The notes under the pieces are model-generated. The model ran no database searches and had not been told where the DNA came from. It was given only the letters and a program-made list of their open reading frames with translations. Position numbers and translations under genes: made by a program. From contig JAJYAG010000003.1 of the NCBI GenBank assembly GCA_021779665.1, positions 1 through 64,000 of the forward strand: a DNA stretch of 64,000 bases, given 5' to 3'. The stretch comes from Bacteroidota bacterium (GTDB lineage: Bacteria > Bacteroidota > Bacteroidia > Bacteroidales > JAAUTT01). The first letter of the stretch is position 1, and the number at the start of each line of letters is the position of its first letter. Positions 17,303-25,509 of this stretch are shown piece after piece.

Positions 17303-17973
17303 TACAAGTAAAAGATCTTGGACTGAAAGATTACAAGGAAACCTGGGATTACCAGGAAACTCTTTTCGAAGAGGTTGTTGAAAGTAAAAAGAATAAAGCT
17401 GGCGATATCCCCGGATTTCTGTTGCTGGTGGAGCATCCTCATGTTTATACCCTGGGTAAAAGCGGAGACGAGAACAACCTGTTGATTCAACCGGAGTTTT
17501 TAAAGTCGATTAATGCAACCTATTACCGTATTAACCGCGGAGGCGATATCACCTATCATGGGCCTGGACAGTTGGTTGGTTATCCCATCATCGATCTGGA
17601 AAGTTACAACCTTGGGGTAAAGGATTATGTGCATCTTTTGGAGGAGGTGATCATCAACACGCTTAAGGAATTTGGAATATCTTCAACCCGCTTTGAAGGA
17701 GCCACCGGGGTATGGCTGGATGTGGGTACACCGCGTGCCCGGAAAATCTGTGCCATAGGAGTGCGCATCAGCCGCTATGTGTCCATGCATGGGTATGCGT
17801 TGAATGTAAATACAAATCTCAATTATTTCAATTACATCAATCCCTGCGGCTTTCAGGATAAGGGTGTGACTTCCATGCAGAAAGAACTTGGAAGAGAATT
17901 GGATATGAGTGAAGTAAAGAAGGTTTTTGTGAAGGAGTTCGAAAAGGGGTTTAAGGTAAAGAGTTTGATTTAG
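17299..17973 (+). CDS. lipB: Octanoyl-[acyl-carrier-protein]:protein octanoyltransferase
   Basis: The ATG at 17299 overlaps the lipA stop by four bases and gives 224 residues; an upstream TTG is less likely. The signature RGGDITYHGPGQLVGYP starts at Arg80. The catalytic pair is Lys149 in RKICAIG and Cys183 in NPCGFQDKG. The enzyme transfers octanoate from acyl-carrier protein to lipoyl domains, providing the substrate for LipA. Translational coupling to lipA is evident. The gene is followed by a 33-nt palindrome that lies between it and the convergent nrfA. Confidence 0.97.
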   Translation: MIQVKDLGLKDYKETWDYQETLFEEVVESKKNKAGDIPGFLLLVEHPHVYTLGKSGDENNLLIQPEFLKSINATYYRINRGGDITYHGPGQLVGYPIIDLESYNLGVKDYVHLLEEVIINTLKEFGISSTRFEGATGVWLDVGTPRARKICAIGVRISRYVSMHGYALNVNTNLNYFNYINPCGFQDKGVTSMQKELGRELDMSEVKKVFVKEFEKGFKVKSLI

Positions 17974-17987
17974 AGAATACATATTAC

Positions 17988-18033
17988 ACAGAGCACCACT
18001 GAGAAATACAGGAGAACCACAGAGGAATATATA
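17988..18033. repeat. Degenerate CACAGAG-type repeats
   Basis: The segment holds loosely repeated CACAGAG, CACTGAG and CACAGAG units. Such tracts recur between genes in many Bacteroidetes. No protein is encoded and no function can be assigned. Confidence 0.4.
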
Positions 18034-18054
18034 AGTGAGAGTATCTGGAAACCT

Positions 18055-18087
18055 AAACCTTTCAGGTTTTTAAAACCTGAAAGGTTT
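18055..18087. repeat. 33-nt perfect palindrome, copy 2
   Basis: Arms AAACCTTTCAGGTTTT and AAAACCTGAAAGGTTT flank one T. It lies in the 158-base gap between convergent lipB and nrfA, where a symmetric hairpin could stop transcription from both sides. It is identical to copy 3 and shares the 25-base core with copy 1. Confidence 0.9.
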
Positions 18088-18131
18088 GACTCTGGCTCCC
18101 TGTCAACTGTATTATTAAACTGTCAAAGCAC

Positions 18132-19634
18132 TTAATTCGTTTTATAAGTCGCTTCTCTTGCTTCAGCTTGTTTTTTCCATTCGGGAAGAACGGTTTTATT
18201 GAATTCGGCTTTTTCGGCATTCAGTTTTGCCATGTCCAGACCGATATATTTTTGCGCTTTTTCTTTTGTAGAAATATCAGGATAAGGCACTTCCTGTTCA
18301 ACTCCGAGCTTATAAAGAATTTTCGAGAGTTTGATACGGGCTTCCTGAGCGATGTCGATTCCATCGCCTGCAATACGGGAGAGTTCTGTTGGAGAATGGA
18401 ACGAATTGCCATGGCCGGCAGCCATATAATCCCAACGCCACTGAGCTTTCCGGATCAGGTCAAGTACCGGTTTCATCGTTTCTTCGGTAGCTCCTTTGTC
18501 CCAGGCTAGTTTAGCTTCCACATGTGCACGAACAAGGGCTTTTTCAAGCTTTTCACGAACTTCAAGTACCTGTTTCTGGCGGTCGTTTACATTCTTTACA
18601 AGCTCAGCTTCGCTTTGGCGGTGGCAAACCTGGCAAGAGTTCGATACATTATTTAGAGGACTCTGAATATGGTGATCCGTGAATTTTTGGCCGCCTTCGC
18701 TCTTATAAGGCATGTGACAGTCGGCGCAGGAAACACCGCGTTGTGCATGGATACCGGTTGTATATACTTCGTAATCGGGATGCTGCGCTTTCAGCATGGG
18801 GGCACGGCTCATTCCATGGGTCCAGTCAGCAAATTTAACAGAATCGTAGTAGGCTTCCATGTTTTCTGCTTTCAGGCCATTTTTCCACGGGAATGTAAGA
18901 TACTTGCCATCCCCTTTAAAATAGTATTCCACGTGGCACTGGGCACATACAAGTGATCTCATCTCCTGATGGGTTGCCTTTGTAATGTCCTTGCCCATGC
19001 TTTGGAAGGCTTCCACCAGAGCCGGACGTGTAATACGCAGGTTCATCGTTTTAGGATCGTGACAATCTGCACAACCAATGTGGTTGTTAATTTCAGGTCC
19101 CATGCCAGCCCATTTGGCATGATAGAAACTATCGGGTCCTGTTTTCTGCATTACCCGGGGAACGTCAGGACTCTTGCAGGTCCAGCAGGTAGCCGGTTGA
19201 GGGCCGTCTGTCGGTAACTTGGGAGCACCTGTACGCAGTGATTTCTGAATATCTTCAATAGCGTAATAGTGACCACGGGCCTGGGTGTATTCTTTCGAAA
19301 AGGCATAACCAGCCCAGAGCACAACCATGCGGGGATCCACCTCGAGCATGTCAATCACCGCATTGCCGTTATAAAGGCTTAAAAAGCTGGTATCGGCAGT
19401 TTGCATATACGACTGGTATTCGCGCGGATAGTTTTTTGCCCACTCTTCATTACGTGGTTCATAATCGGTCAATTCTACTTTTGGAGTATTCACAAATACA
19501 GCCTCGGCTCTTCTTTCGATAATGGAAGAGGCTAATAGACCGAAAAGGAAGACAACTACTACAGTTACTCCAAAAATTACCCATCCTAACCAGGGTTTTT
19601 CATTAATAATTTGCTTAACAGGCTTCATGTTCAA
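18132..19634 (-). CDS. nrfA: Ammonia-forming cytochrome c nitrite reductase
   Basis: The catalytic heme motif is CWTCK at residues 150-154, with lysine in place of histidine as the axial ligand, as in classic NrfA. Four further heme sites follow: CADCH 188-192, CAQCH 230-234, CADCH 303-307 and CQVCH 334-338, giving a pentaheme protein. An N-terminal membrane helix or uncleaved signal (residues 18-37) directs it to the periplasm. It reduces nitrite to ammonium with six electrons delivered by NrfH. At 500 residues it is normal for the family. It follows nrfH by 14 bases and is the last gene of the Rrf2-led cluster. Confidence 0.97.
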   Translation of the reverse strand: MNMKPVKQIINEKPWLGWVIFGVTVVVVFLFGLLASSIIERRAEAVFVNTPKVELTDYEPRNEEWAKNYPREYQSYMQTADTSFLSLYNGNAVIDMLEVDPRMVVLWAGYAFSKEYTQARGHYYAIEDIQKSLRTGAPKLPTDGPQPATCWTCKSPDVPRVMQKTGPDSFYHAKWAGMGPEINNHIGCADCHDPKTMNLRITRPALVEAFQSMGKDITKATHQEMRSLVCAQCHVEYYFKGDGKYLTFPWKNGLKAENMEAYYDSVKFADWTHGMSRAPMLKAQHPDYEVYTTGIHAQRGVSCADCHMPYKSEGGQKFTDHHIQSPLNNVSNSCQVCHRQSEAELVKNVNDRQKQVLEVREKLEKALVRAHVEAKLAWDKGATEETMKPVLDLIRKAQWRWDYMAAGHGNSFHSPTELSRIAGDGIDIAQEARIKLSKILYKLGVEQEVPYPDISTKEKAQKYIGLDMAKLNAEKAEFNKTVLPEWKKQAEAREATYKTN

Positions 19635-19648
19635 TTATTTAGTTAGCA

Positions 19649-20218
19649 TTATTTTGTTATTTCTTTTATCCAATTGGGAACCGGACTTTCGGGCAAAGGA
19701 ACTTTTGCATTTGGCACACTCGACAAGCTGTTTACTCTGCCATGTGGTGTTTCGCGATGACATTCCCAGCAAAGCCTGTCCGACTGATGGACCTTTTGGC
19801 TTACCGAAACGGCTTTTGTGTCGAACAGGTGATTGTGGCAGCGGATACAGTTATTCTGTACCACTTCTATTCCGGCTTCTTTGATAAAAATTACCTGAGG
19901 TTCGTTACGCAATGTAAATATGGTAGCATGCCGCAATCCATCTTTTGCCTTAAAGTAATAATGGCTGAAAAAATTATTATGCGGAACGTGACAGTCATTA
20001 CAATTGGCAACTTCGCGGTGTGAGCTGTGATTCCAGGTAGCAAATTGCGAAGTCATAACGTGGCAGTTAACGCACGTCTTAGGGTTATCCGAAAGATAAG
20101 AATAGGCATTGGAAACATAAAAAATGTAAATGCCCGATCCTGTAAAGATTCCAAGTGCAATTATCACCGGAACCCGCCAGAACGGTGGCGGAGTTAGCTT
20201 TCTTATCAAATTTTTCAT
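19649..20218 (-). CDS. nrfH: NapC/NirT-type tetraheme quinol dehydrogenase of the nitrite reductase
   Basis: A single N-terminal membrane helix (about residues 15-36) anchors a periplasmic domain with four heme sites: CVNCH 49-53, CNDCH 73-77, CIRCH 124-128 and CWECH 150-154. It takes electrons from menaquinol and passes them to NrfA, forming a membrane NrfHA complex. The 189-residue length is slightly above that of typical NrfH. It lies 14 bases before nrfA and 5 bases after the DUF1905 gene, so it belongs to the operon. Confidence 0.95.
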   Translation of the reverse strand: MKNLIRKLTPPPFWRVPVIIALGIFTGSGIYIFYVSNAYSYLSDNPKTCVNCHVMTSQFATWNHSSHREVANCNDCHVPHNNFFSHYYFKAKDGLRHATIFTLRNEPQVIFIKEAGIEVVQNNCIRCHNHLFDTKAVSVSQKVHQSDRLCWECHRETPHGRVNSLSSVPNAKVPLPESPVPNWIKEITK

Positions 20219-20223
20219 AACGG

Positions 20224-20706
20224 CTATTTTTTCTGATTATCTGGAGTTCTGGTGCCTTTCAGCAAAAGCTCAATAGTTTTCTGGAGCCTGTTTTCTCTGG
20301 TTTCGGCTTTTTTTGCTTCGGTAATCCAGCGAACATATTCCTTTTTGTGGGTATACGAAAGCTTTTCGTAAATTGCTTTGGCTTCAGGAAACTGCTCTAA
20401 CAGCTCTTTCAGATCGGAAGGTAATTCTACTACTCTGGGTTCAATATCTTCCTTTAGGGTAACTTTGATGATATCGCCAGGTTCTTTATTGATTTTTTTC
20501 CTCACTTCCTGGGTTAAACCAATCCAATGACAGTCCGATTCCATCTTAACCATCGACCCACGGTATTCCAGTCTGTCGAAAGTGGCTAAAACTTTAATCT
20601 GACCTTTTTTGCCGAATTCTTTTTCCACGTCGTAAGGGAATTCAACAAAGGCAGCGTTAAGTTTCGGGTGTTTCTTGATTTCAGCTTCAAATGAAAAAGT
20701 TCGCAT
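20224..20706 (-). CDS. DUF1905 / YdeI-type protein, copy 1
   Basis: Residues 1-95 match DUF1905, a small beta-barrel domain (FVEFPYDVEKEFGKKGQIKV, then GDIIKVTLKEDIEPRVVELP). The C-terminal third (KELLEQFPEAKAIYEKLSYTHKKEYVRWI with the EAKKAETRENRLQKT segment) is the OmdA/YdeI helical domain. The biochemical role of the family is not established; YdeI-like proteins have been linked to resistance to cationic peptides. It lies between the cupin and nrfH genes. A paralog is at 40483-40965. Its relation to nitrite metabolism is unclear. Confidence 0.85.
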   Translation of the reverse strand: MRTFSFEAEIKKHPKLNAAFVEFPYDVEKEFGKKGQIKVLATFDRLEYRGSMVKMESDCHWIGLTQEVRKKINKEPGDIIKVTLKEDIEPRVVELPSDLKELLEQFPEAKAIYEKLSYTHKKEYVRWITEAKKAETRENRLQKTIELLLKGTRTPDNQKK

Positions 20707-20784
20707 ATTTCAGGCGGCTTAGGTTAGTAAATGTAGTCAGAATCTAAATGTAAGTCAAATATTTGAAGTAAACCTAATGTATTT

Positions 20785-21108
20785 TTAACCTTTAATCATG
20801 ATCAGCATCATTTTGAAGTTTTCGGTTGCATGAAGTGCATGCGCAATATTGGCTGGCATTATGATGGCTTCTCCGGCTGTGAGTTCGTGAACCGTCCCGC
20901 CGATAGTAATTTTTGCAGAACCATCCACAATGTATACCATCGCATCAAAAGGAGCCGAATGTGTTGATAAGCCTTCGCCTTTTGCAAATGCAAACAGGGT
21001 TACGGTTCCTGTATCGCGTTTTACAACAGTTTTACTAACAACTGCCTGTGCAGCATACGATACACTTTTGTCCAGATGAAATGCTTTTGCTTTTTCTATT
21101 GTTTCCAT
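20785..21108 (-). CDS. Small cupin-domain protein
   Basis: Starting at the ATG at 21108 gives METIEKAKAFHLDKSV and 107 residues; the longer frame from 21156 adds 16 residues read from repetitive DNA. The single cupin barrel shows STHSAPFDAMVYIVDGSA as motif 1 and HELTAGEAIIMPANIAHALHA as motif 2, with His, Asp and His residues that could bind a metal. Members with this look often accompany Rrf2 regulators and hybrid-cluster or nitrite genes in Bacteroidetes; the exact function is unknown. It sits between the ferredoxin-like gene and the DUF1905 gene in the same direction. Confidence 0.85.
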   Translation of the reverse strand: METIEKAKAFHLDKSVSYAAQAVVSKTVVKRDTGTVTLFAFAKGEGLSTHSAPFDAMVYIVDGSAKITIGGTVHELTAGEAIIMPANIAHALHATENFKMMLIMIKG

Positions 21109-21116
21109 AATTTTAT

Positions 21117-21166
21117 TATTAGTCGATAGTCCATGGCTCCTAGTCCATAGCCACATAGGTTTAAAG
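21117..21166. repeat. TAGTCCATRG tandem motif
   Basis: Between the cupin and ferredoxin-like genes the motif TAGTCCAT followed by GG or AG occurs twice, about 15 bases apart, preceded by a related TAGTCGAT. Short tracts of this kind occur in Bacteroidetes intergenic DNA. It has no gene and no clear regulatory form. Confidence 0.35.
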
Positions 21167-21189
21167 TTTCACTCTTGCGCTGCAACTCA

Positions 21190-22101
21190 TTACATCCAGT
21201 CTTCAGCGAGAATTTCTCCCTGAATTCCTACGGTAACTGTTTTTACAGGTACTTTGCGATTGGCTTGCTGAGCGGCATTCATTGCCAACTGCAAAAGTCC
21301 GCCGCAACAAGGCACTTCCATTATTATAACAGTTATGGTGTTGATTTTGGCTTCTTCAATCAGTCGAATTATTTTCTGCTGATAAATTTCTTTGTTCTGA
21401 TCGAGCTTCGGACAAGCAATTCCTAAAGTTTTTCCTTTTAAATATTTTCCATGGAAATTACCAAGCGAATAAGCAACACAGTCGGCAGCAAGCACAAAGT
21501 CGGATTGCTGAAAGTGCGAAGCGCCGGGATTTATCAGATGCATCTGTACCGGCCATTGTGCAAGGGCTGAAGGGATATCGCCGTTCACAGATGAATCGGA
21601 AACTGATACAGGCTTGAAACTTTGCGAACGGGAACCGGGGCATCCGCCTCCCTGGTGATTATGTAAGTCCATTTTTATTTGTTTTACAGGTTGTGGTGAG
21701 TTTTTTTTGTTTTTGTATTGTTCAACCGAGGCAATGATATCCCTGACATCATGTTTTATAGCTGAAGCATTTTTGTTCAGATATTCAATTCCCTGGCGCA
21801 AATATTCATTTTCGTTGTGATCAACAAGATGAGTGAGATGGGCAATAACAACATTTTTTGTTTTTTTCACCATATCGCTCATAACCAATTCTTCATCGTA
21901 TGGTGCGGCTTCCCGGGTAATGATTTCCAAAGCACCTTCAGGGCAATGCCCCAGACAGGCTCCTAATCCATCGCACATCAAATCGCTAATCAGAACCGCT
22001 TTCCCGTCAATAATCTGCAGCGCTCCTTCGTGACAATTAGGTACACACATTCCGCAGCCGGTGCACTTCTCCTCATCTATTTTTACTATTTCCCTGTTCA
22101 T
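21190..22101 (-). CDS. Ferredoxin-like protein with two [4Fe-4S] motifs and a C-terminal cysteine domain
   Basis: The ATG at 22101 (MNREIVKIDEEKCTGCG) is chosen over one 14 codons upstream. Cluster one is CTGCGMCVPNCHEG (Cys13, 16, 19, 23). The second is CDGLGACLGHCPEG, in which the first spacing is five residues instead of two (Cys43, Cys49, Cys53). A linker of about 90 residues follows. The C-terminal domain has AADCVAYSLG, GIACPKLD and VPCCGGLLQ, and could hold another cluster or thiols. Such proteins stand next to Rrf2 regulators and hybrid-cluster protein genes in anaerobes, which suggests electron supply for NO or hydroxylamine reduction; no hcp gene is present here. It has its own promoter with an inverted repeat. 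Confidence 0.8.
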   Translation of the reverse strand: MNREIVKIDEEKCTGCGMCVPNCHEGALQIIDGKAVLISDLMCDGLGACLGHCPEGALEIITREAAPYDEELVMSDMVKKTKNVVIAHLTHLVDHNENEYLRQGIEYLNKNASAIKHDVRDIIASVEQYKNKKNSPQPVKQIKMDLHNHQGGGCPGSRSQSFKPVSVSDSSVNGDIPSALAQWPVQMHLINPGASHFQQSDFVLAADCVAYSLGNFHGKYLKGKTLGIACPKLDQNKEIYQQKIIRLIEEAKINTITVIIMEVPCCGGLLQLAMNAAQQANRKVPVKTVTVGIQGEILAEDWM

Positions 22102-22117
22102 TAAAATTAAGTTTTTG

Positions 22118-22147
22118 CAAATATAAGTAAATAGGTATAACAATACC
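22118..22147 (-). promoter_or_regulatory. Promoter of the ferredoxin-like gene with an overlapping inverted repeat
   Basis: On the minus strand the -7 box TATATTTG (22125-22118) matches TAnnTTTG. Just upstream, at 22134-22147, lies GGTAT-N4-ATACC, a 14-base perfect dyad in the spacer of the promoter. A related site, GGTA-N6-TACG, is at 22581-22594 at the Rrf2 promoter. Together they suggest the operator of the neighbouring Rrf2 protein. Confidence 0.55.
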
Positions 22148-22173
22148 GAAATGTGGTAAATATTTTTTGATTA

Positions 22174-22575
22174 TCAGTTCAGGTATAGATCAAGTGTTTG
22201 TCCCTGAAGGTACTCAAGGAATTCCTTTGATATTTTAGCCGTAATGTTATTCATAATACAATGATCGAGCGGGCAAACCGGAGCCTGAAATACGCAATGA
22301 GCAATTTCGGCTTTTCCTTCTATGGATTCGTAAATATTCAAAAATGAAATTTCACTGGCTTTCTTTTTCAGGATAAAACCTCCTGCAGGGCCTCGTGTGG
22401 AATTAATGAGTCCGTCTTTGGCCAAACGTTGCATTACCTTGGCAACATGGTGTTTCGAGGTTTTTGTGATCTCGGCTATCTGATTTACATTGATAGCTCC
22501 TTCCGATTTAGCAACCAGCACCATAGCATGTATGGCTATAGATGAGGCTTCGGACAGCGAAAATAGTTTTGCCAT
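22174..22575 (-). CDS. Rrf2-family transcriptional regulator
   Basis: The 133-residue protein shows the Rrf2 winged helix (residues 5-70; recognition region KTSKHHVAKVMQRLAKDGLI, then RGPAGGFIL) and three cysteines at 94, 101 and 106 (C-x6-C-x4-C). IscR and NsrR bind a [2Fe-2S] or [4Fe-4S] cluster with three such cysteines; the spacing here differs by one residue from both. NsrR-type members sense nitric oxide. Given its place at the head of a cluster ending in nrfHA, a nitrosative-stress sensor is the best reading. It has a TACATTTG -7 box at 22602-22595, with a possible operator just downstream. Confidence 0.88.
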   Translation of the reverse strand: MAKLFSLSEASSIAIHAMVLVAKSEGAINVNQIAEITKTSKHHVAKVMQRLAKDGLINSTRGPAGGFILKKKASEISFLNIYESIEGKAEIAHCVFQAPVCPLDHCIMNNITAKISKEFLEYLQGQTLDLYLN

Positions 22576-22580
22576 AAACA

Positions 22581-22602
22581 GGTAATTAAATACGCAAATG
22601 TA
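22581..22602 (-). promoter_or_regulatory. Rrf2 gene promoter and possible autoregulatory site
   Basis: The -7 box TACATTTG (22602-22595, minus strand) matches TAnnTTTG. Directly downstream, over the predicted start, is a degenerate dyad (GGTA-N6-TACG on the plus strand at 22581-22594) like the perfect GGTA-N6-TACC at the ferredoxin-gene promoter. A -33 box is not evident, as expected for an activated or repressed promoter. Confidence 0.45.
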
Positions 22603-22695
22603 AAATTAATTCATTCTTATTTTACGAATTGCAGCGGATTTTTGAAAAGTCGAAATTAATGATTAAATTAAATTCAGATAAAGAGTTTATATTCA

Positions 22696-23868
22696 ATGGT
22701 GAAAAGAAGCGGGAGAATGAAGTCGCTGCTGGTTTTATGTCTGGTTCTGGTTTTTGTTTCAGAGATTAAGTCTCAGAAATTAGCCGATGCAATTAGTTTT
22801 TCAACCAAAGTTACGGGCGATTTTATATACAATCACACAGGAGGCATCAAAAAGGGCTACACCTACATTGGTATGGAAGATTTTACCATTAATCTGAGCA
22901 CTGAAACTGCAGGTTGGTGGAAAGGCGGAAATTTTTTTCTTCATGGATTGAATGGCCATGGGGTAGGGTTTAGTGAAAACTACAGCGGAGATCTCCAGGT
23001 ACTTTCCAACATCGAAGCCGGAGATTATACCGGACTTTACGAATACTATTATTCTCAGGATTTGGGTCGTTTTACCTTTCTTTTTGGTCAGCACGATCTG
23101 AATTCGGAGTTTATTGGTACCAAATACGGAGGAACATTTGTAAACAGCTCTTTTGGCATTGCCCCAAGCATTTCCCTCAATGTGCCGGTTTCCATCTATC
23201 CGGTGGCAGCTCCTTGTATTATGGTGAAATATCTCACACCCAGCGGGTTTACCTACAAAGTTGCAACTTACGATGGCAATCCGGGTGATTTCGAATCGAA
23301 CAGGTTCAATGTGCAATGGAATATAAACTCACACGAAGGTTTCTTTTCGATTACAGAAGTGGAATATAATCAGGTTTTGGGAGAGAGATCTGTCAGTACC
23401 TATAAGGCTGGCACTTATTACCATTCCGGAGAATTTGTAAACTATTCCGACACATCCCGTTTAAGTAAAGGTAACTATGGCTTTTATGCAATAATTGATC
23501 GTCCTCTTTTTGCCAATAGCTTAGGGGCGGGCAGAGGATTGTGCTTTTTTATTCAGGCCGGGGTTGCTCCCCAAAAGTTTAATATGGTTTCAAACTACAT
23601 CGGTGCCGGGTTTCGTTACCATGGAATTTTACCCAACCGGTTTTACGATGAATTAGGGATTGCTTTTGCCCGAATTGGGGTTGGAAATGATTATTACAAC
23701 TCTTTTCGACCAGTAAAAAAAGCAGAAACGGCTATTGAGGCAACTTACAGGTTTGTTTTTGGAAGGAGGTACACCCTCCAGCCCTGTATGCAATATATCA
23801 TCGATCCGGGCTTTGGCGCTTATGGAAGCAGTTTGGTGTCACTGCTTAGGTTCTCCCTCGAATATTGA
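22696..23868 (+). CDS. OprB-type carbohydrate porin
   Basis: A signal peptide (residues 1-26, ending IKSQ) is followed by about 360 residues of alternating aromatic-rich strands. The pattern FSTKVTGDFIYN, GMEDFTINLSTETAGWWKGGNFFLHG, YYYSQDLGRFTFLFGQHDLNSEF and FGIAPSISLN is characteristic of OprB carbohydrate-selective porins. The last strand ends LRFSLEY, an outer-membrane insertion signal. It should form a passive outer-membrane pore for sugars or other small solutes. The ATG used is followed by a second ATG seven codons later, which is an equally good start. It is divergent from the Rrf2 gene and 69 bases before a chemoreceptor. Confidence 0.8.
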   Translation: MVKRSGRMKSLLVLCLVLVFVSEIKSQKLADAISFSTKVTGDFIYNHTGGIKKGYTYIGMEDFTINLSTETAGWWKGGNFFLHGLNGHGVGFSENYSGDLQVLSNIEAGDYTGLYEYYYSQDLGRFTFLFGQHDLNSEFIGTKYGGTFVNSSFGIAPSISLNVPVSIYPVAAPCIMVKYLTPSGFTYKVATYDGNPGDFESNRFNVQWNINSHEGFFSITEVEYNQVLGERSVSTYKAGTYYHSGEFVNYSDTSRLSKGNYGFYAIIDRPLFANSLGAGRGLCFFIQAGVAPQKFNMVSNYIGAGFRYHGILPNRFYDELGIAFARIGVGNDYYNSFRPVKKAETAIEATYRFVFGRRYTLQPCMQYIIDPGFGAYGSSLVSLLRFSLEY

Positions 23869-23937
23869 AAGAACTATTTAAACAGTCAATTTTTAAAATT
23901 ATATTATTAAATTTATAAAACACATAAAATCGGTTAT

Positions 23938-25473
23938 ATGAGTAATCTTTTAAATAATCTGAACCTTAAATCGAGGTTTATCATCGTGTTTTCAGTAGTT
24001 ATTTTGTTAAATCTTGTCAATCTGTTCTTTACTTTTAACAACCTGGGGATACTCAGGAAAGTTGGTGAAAAATTGTACACCCAAAATTTTATTGGGATGA
24101 ACAGGCTGATTGAAGCTGACCGCGATGCTTATCAATCCAGGCTGGCTATCAGCGAGAGCTTTCATTTAACCAAACGGAACAACGGAGAAGACATTGAAAA
24201 ACTTCAAACCGAAATTACCTCAAACCTTGATCAGATAAATACACGTTACGCCGAATTTTATAAGCTTTATAAAGAATCGGTGGCGAACGCCAATGAAGAG
24301 TTAAACAGCGATGTTGTTTCAAATTATGAAAAGGTAAAGACGCTTACATCGCAGATTAACAGCTTGTTGAAACAGCAACAGTTTGATCAGGCTGAAAGCA
24401 TGTATTATTCCGAATATGCGCCCGCTTTCAATGTTATGCGGGAAGATATGAATAAGTTTACCGACCTTTTCCTGGATGCTACAGAAAAGGAGCAGAAAAA
24501 TACCGCAATAAACGGAAAACGAATTTTTATTGCTGCTACTATCGGATTTATCATCACCATTGCTATTTTGATATTTAGCGGTTATATACTTAACAGCAGT
24601 ATCACTCGTCCTTTAAATGTTGTTGTGGAGGCCACAAAAGAAATTTCTGAAGGGAAACTTGACTTCAATATTAAAGCCGAAGGGAATAATGAGATAGCAA
24701 AAGTTCTGATATCCGTAGATCAGATGCGGCAGAAGCTGCTGGATATAATTTCCGAAATTTCCTCAGCTTCGGTGAGTATTTCTTCGGCAAGCAACAATCT
24801 GAATTTACGTTCACAGCGCATGTCACAGGCAGCTACCGAACAAGCCAGTTCGGTTGAAGAGCTGTCCTCGGCTATGGAAGAAATGGCTTCGAATATTCAC
24901 CAGAATGCTGACAATTCTAGACAAACCGAAAAAATAGCCATAAAGGCTTCCGCTGAAGTAAAGAATGGCAGCTCTGCAACCAGCGAAGCCATTGAACTGA
25001 TGAAGGAAATAGCAGGGAAGATATCCATTATCAATGATATAGCTTTTCAAACCAATATTCTGGCCTTAAATGCTGCAGTTGAGGCTGCCAGAGCTGGCGA
25101 ATACGGCAGAGGCTTTGCTGTTGTTGCTGCTGAAGTGCGAAAACTGGCCGAAAGAAGTAAATTGGCAGCCGATGAAATCCAGCAGCTTTCGGTAAAAGTG
25201 GTAGGTACATCGCAGCAGGCTGGGGAAAAGCTGGAAAGTATAGTTCCCGAAATTGAGAATACAACCAAATTAATTCAGGAAATCACAGCTTCAAGCCTGG
25301 AACAGAATAGTGGCGCTGAGATGATAAATAATACCATCCAGCAAATGAATCAGGTGACACAGCAAAATGCAACACTGGCCGAAGATATTGCTTCAAGTTC
25401 AGAGGAATTAACGGAGCAGGCCAGAAAACTTATCGCGGTAACCGAGTACTTTAAAACTGAGAGAATCAGTTAA
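23938..25473 (+). CDS. Methyl-accepting chemotaxis protein (4HB sensor type)
   Basis: The receptor has two membrane helices (about residues 13-33 and 196-216) enclosing a periplasmic four-helix-bundle sensor of about 165 residues. A HAMP linker follows (residues 217-270, [21 protein letters not shown]), then the long cytoplasmic coiled coil. The hairpin tip that binds CheA and CheW is near 365-405: [20 protein letters not shown], then [20 protein letters not shown]. Glu/Gln-rich helices supply the methylation sites. No CheW or CheA gene is in the window. With the second receptor at 41203 it implies that the organism, or a related signalling pathway, uses chemoreceptor arrays. Confidence 0.95.
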   Translation: MSNLLNNLNLKSRFIIVFSVVILLNLVNLFFTFNNLGILRKVGEKLYTQNFIGMNRLIEADRDAYQSRLAISESFHLTKRNNGEDIEKLQTEITSNLDQINTRYAEFYKLYKESVANANEELNSDVVSNYEKVKTLTSQINSLLKQQQFDQAESMYYSEYAPAFNVMREDMNKFTDLFLDATEKEQKNTAINGKRIFIAATIGFIITIAILIFSGYILNSSITRPLNVVVEATKEISEGKLDFNIKAEGNNEIAKVLISVDQMRQKLLDIISEISSASVSISSASNNLNLRSQRMSQAATEQASSVEELSSAMEEMASNIHQNADNSRQTEKIAIKASAEVKNGSSATSEAIELMKEIAGKISIINDIAFQTNILALNAAVEAARAGEYGRGFAVVAAEVRKLAERSKLAADEIQQLSVKVVGTSQQAGEKLESIVPEIENTTKLIQEITASSLEQNSGAEMINNTIQQMNQVTQQNATLAEDIASSSEELTEQARKLIAVTEYFKTERIS

Positions 25474-25509
25474 ATCCGGCCTTTTGATTTGTAAGGTTCT
25501 CCTGAGCTG

